64,000 nucleotides of DNA from Gallionella sp. (GTDB lineage Bacteria; Pseudomonadota; Gammaproteobacteria; Burkholderiales; Gallionellaceae). Each line of letters begins with the position of its first letter. The first letter of the stretch is position 1. A program made the translations under genes and the position numbers. Below the pieces are notes generated by a model that worked only from the letters and a program-made list of their open reading frames with translations, ran no database searches and was not told where the DNA came from. Shown piece after piece: positions 62,139 to 64,000 of the stretch. The stretch is taken from positions 1 through 64,000 of the forward strand of contig JAQTUP010000001.1 in NCBI GenBank assembly GCA_028707275.1, in the 5' to 3' direction.

Positions 62139-64000
62139 GCACCCGACTCCATGCGGGTGAGCGCCAAGTCATAAAGAGTGAGCAGCTTCTCGTCTTCTTG
62201 CAGCGCATCCTCGGGGATCTTCTCCGCGATGGCGATGATGGCCTTGTAGTCCTTATTAGCCCAAGCGCTATTGAATCCAGCACGCAATACTTCAAGCCTG
62301 AATTCCTTAAGTTTGCGACTGGTAGAGGATTGGTAAGTTGCGAACTCTTTCAGCAGAGCCTTCTCGCGCTTCTTTTCCAAGTCCTGCGCCTTGTTTGGGT
62401 CAGGCACATACCAACGATCCTTCGCTTTGGCGATCAGTGCTGGATCGCCCTTGTCGAGATTGCGCTGATCTTTGTGATTGGATGACAGATATGCATGGAT
62501 CTGGCTTGGCACTTCGCCTTTTCCGTCGAACTGAATAAAGTTCTCATCCAATAGCATGGTTAGTTCCGGGATCACTTCCCCTTTCTTTTTTGCTGCGCCA
62601 ACAGCAGGCATATAATCAGGTGTGATTTCCGAATATGTTGACGGTCGATTTTTTAAGAACTCTGCCAGCCAGTCAATCGCGCTACGCTCGTCAGATACAA
62701 ACATTTCCATCTGAGGTGCGAGAACAGCTTGCATCCGCTTTTTATCGTATTCGGCCGCTTGATCAGGAAGGAAAATCATTCCATCGCGAGGCTCAAAGCG
62801 CTGAGCGAGCCCTGCCTGAAATTCTTGGCTGGACAGTGGAACTTGGAATCCATGCCTTACGAACCATGCCACCATACGGTCAAAGATGATCCGAGGATCC
62901 CGTTCCTTAATAAACTCAATTTCGCCACCCTTGATCTTTACAGAAGGGAGATATCCAAGGTGAGTTCTTACGAAATCCCATACTGAATCAATGTTGCCGC
63001 CTGATTGCTGGAAGCGTCCTTCAAGTCCGCCATTCGGTTTGTAGGCTGAAATTACCAAATCTTGCTTAACTGACGTTGCATTAGTTACGGCATTAAAACT
63101 ACCTTGTTGTTTATCAAGTGCCGAGACGTTGGCAATAACAAAACCAGCTTCTTGAAGTGAAGTCCGAATACCGTTCCATACAGAAGCTTTTGTATTCGAA
63201 AAAACAACTGTCATCCAACGTCCAGGTTTGAGAACTCGAAAATATTCTTCAAAACTTTTTCGCATTAGCCTTTTGTACTCAATTAGTTGCTTTGATTGAA
63301 ATTTGCTAACGATGGCCTCTTGGTCGATTTTTGTGAATACGCCATAGAATGCCTCAACTTGAAAATTCAGCTCGGCATATGCCAAGTTGTCTCCAAATGG
63401 AGGATCTGTAAAGATGTAATCGATTGAAGCGTTTGGAATGAATCGTAAGTTGGTAGCGGAGCCTGTATTAACTGCAGCTCCGCCTTGTGTTGGTTTGTAT
63501 GTACGAAAGGCTGCTGTAATTCTTTTCAACTTATTTGCATATGCAGTAAACGGAGATGCCTCGCAAATAAGTGACGAAATGTAATACACACCACTTAAAG
63601 GGTTATAAGGAAAAGAAACCCCTGGCCGATAGCGATTTTGTATCGATAGGTTGACGAAATGACTGTCCAACATAAACATGATGGCATTGAAAATACGTTT
63701 GTCTTGTATTTTTCGTGCCTCGCAGACCAGTGCTGATAAGGTCTGAATAGTCCGGTTAAAATACAAATGATGTACGTGAGTGAATGCTGCTGTCCCGGCT
63801 CTCCATTTATCACCCCAGCAACCAACGCTATCGTCGGCATTCATCATTCGGGTGGTAGGAAAATCTTTTGGAAACGTCAAAGCATCAATTTTTGCGAGCA
63901 GATCTAGATCAAAGCTATCAGGATTCTTAATCCACTTTTTTCCGCCGGCATGGTACGAAATAAAGGACGGCCTTCTTTTTGGAGCCGAAAAACTCCTACC
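62135..64000 (-). CDS. pglXI: PglXI-type adenine-specific DNA methyltransferase, N-terminus beyond window
   Basis: The visible 621 residues are the C-terminal part; the frame stays open through the right window edge. The N6-adenine methylase motif IV is IDYIFTDPPFGDNLAYAELN. The target-recognition side follows (KSFEEYFRVLKPGRWMTVVF, SNTKASVWNGIRTSLQEAGF). The N-terminal DUF1156-type part and SAM-binding motif I lie mostly outside. In BREX type 3, PglXI methylates host DNA to distinguish self from phage. brxC and brxF would be expected further right. Confidence 0.82.
   Translation of the reverse strand, partial: GRSFSAPKRRPSFISYHAGGKKWIKNPDSFDLDLLAKIDALTFPKDFPTTRMMNADDSVGCWGDKWRAGTAAFTHVHHLYFNRTIQTLSALVCEARKIQDKRIFNAIMFMLDSHFVNLSIQNRYRPGVSFPYNPLSGVYYISSLICEASPFTAYANKLKRITAAFRTYKPTQGGAAVNTGSATNLRFIPNASIDYIFTDPPFGDNLAYAELNFQVEAFYGVFTKIDQEAIVSKFQSKQLIEYKRLMRKSFEEYFRVLKPGRWMTVVFSNTKASVWNGIRTSLQEAGFVIANVSALDKQQGSFNAVTNATSVKQDLVISAYKPNGGLEGRFQQSGGNIDSVWDFVRTHLGYLPSVKIKGGEIEFIKERDPRIIFDRMVAWFVRHGFQVPLSSQEFQAGLAQRFEPRDGMIFLPDQAAEYDKKRMQAVLAPQMEMFVSDERSAIDWLAEFLKNRPSTYSEITPDYMPAVGAAKKKGEVIPELTMLLDENFIQFDGKGEVPSQIHAYLSSNHKDQRNLDKGDPALIAKAKDRWYVPDPNKAQDLEKKREKALLKEFATYQSSTSRKLKEFRLEVLRAGFNSAWANKDYKAIIAIAEKIPEDALQEDEKLLTLYDLALTRMESGA

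Overview
The window looks like a betaproteobacterial chromosome segment carrying most of one integrative and conjugative element (ICE) loaded with metal-resistance genes, followed by a phage-defence locus. Protein types and gene neighbourhoods (czcI-like and czcCBA-type efflux, DUF2934, DUF6629 and SHOCT proteins, copper-linked YHS proteins) resemble Gallionellaceae/Nitrosomonadales-type freshwater betaproteobacteria. That placement is inferred from recognition alone, without a database search.

Region 1 (1-9.5 kb) is the ICE transfer end. A truncated RecE/exonuclease VIII-like nuclease and a 25-residue membrane peptide are on the minus strand, each preceded by a copy of the same terminator-like hairpin. 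After a perfect 44-bp palindrome, a tightly overlapping plus-strand operon follows: TraF-type signal peptidase, MobH relaxase, a DUF1902 protein, TraW, TraU, TrbC, a secreted 394-residue protein, TraN and a small secreted protein. A ParD-like/RelE-like toxin-antitoxin pair closes the region.

Region 2 (9.8-24.3 kb) is cargo A: a methyltransferase, a DsrE protein, a His-tailed EamA exporter, a CadA-type Cd/Zn/Pb ATPase, a Fur/FTR1/cupredoxin iron module with a clear Fur box, a PII-like protein and czcA-czcB-czcC-czcI.

Region 3 (24.3-48.6 kb) is bracketed by two direct copies of a 1.77-kb UvrD-helicase segment. The left copy has lost the Walker A motif and abuts an IS66 transposase remnant. Between the copies lies cargo B, a copper/silver island: cusCBA and CusF, a PII-like protein, a YHS-type Cu/Ag ATPase, several YHS/DUF small metal proteins, Met/His-rich periplasmic proteins, a MerR regulator, an MFS pump and an HD-GYP protein.

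Region 4 (48.7-53.5 kb) is the other ICE end: an intact UvrD-like helicase, an AcaB/DUF1845-like protein, a second palindrome of the same family, short repeats, a ParM/StbA-like ATPase with a small partner, a large tyrosine integrase and a WGR protein. The ICE end is probably between about 53.5 and 53.85 kb, where terminators on opposite strands separate it from the next operon.

Region 5 (54.0-64.0 kb) is a single minus-strand operon: BREX type 3 genes (pglXI cut by the window edge, brxHII, pglZ, a brxA-like gene), continued without a gap of more than 10 bases by three TIR-domain genes and one unrecognised gene. This BREX-3/triple-TIR arrangement is the best candidate here for a poorly described system.
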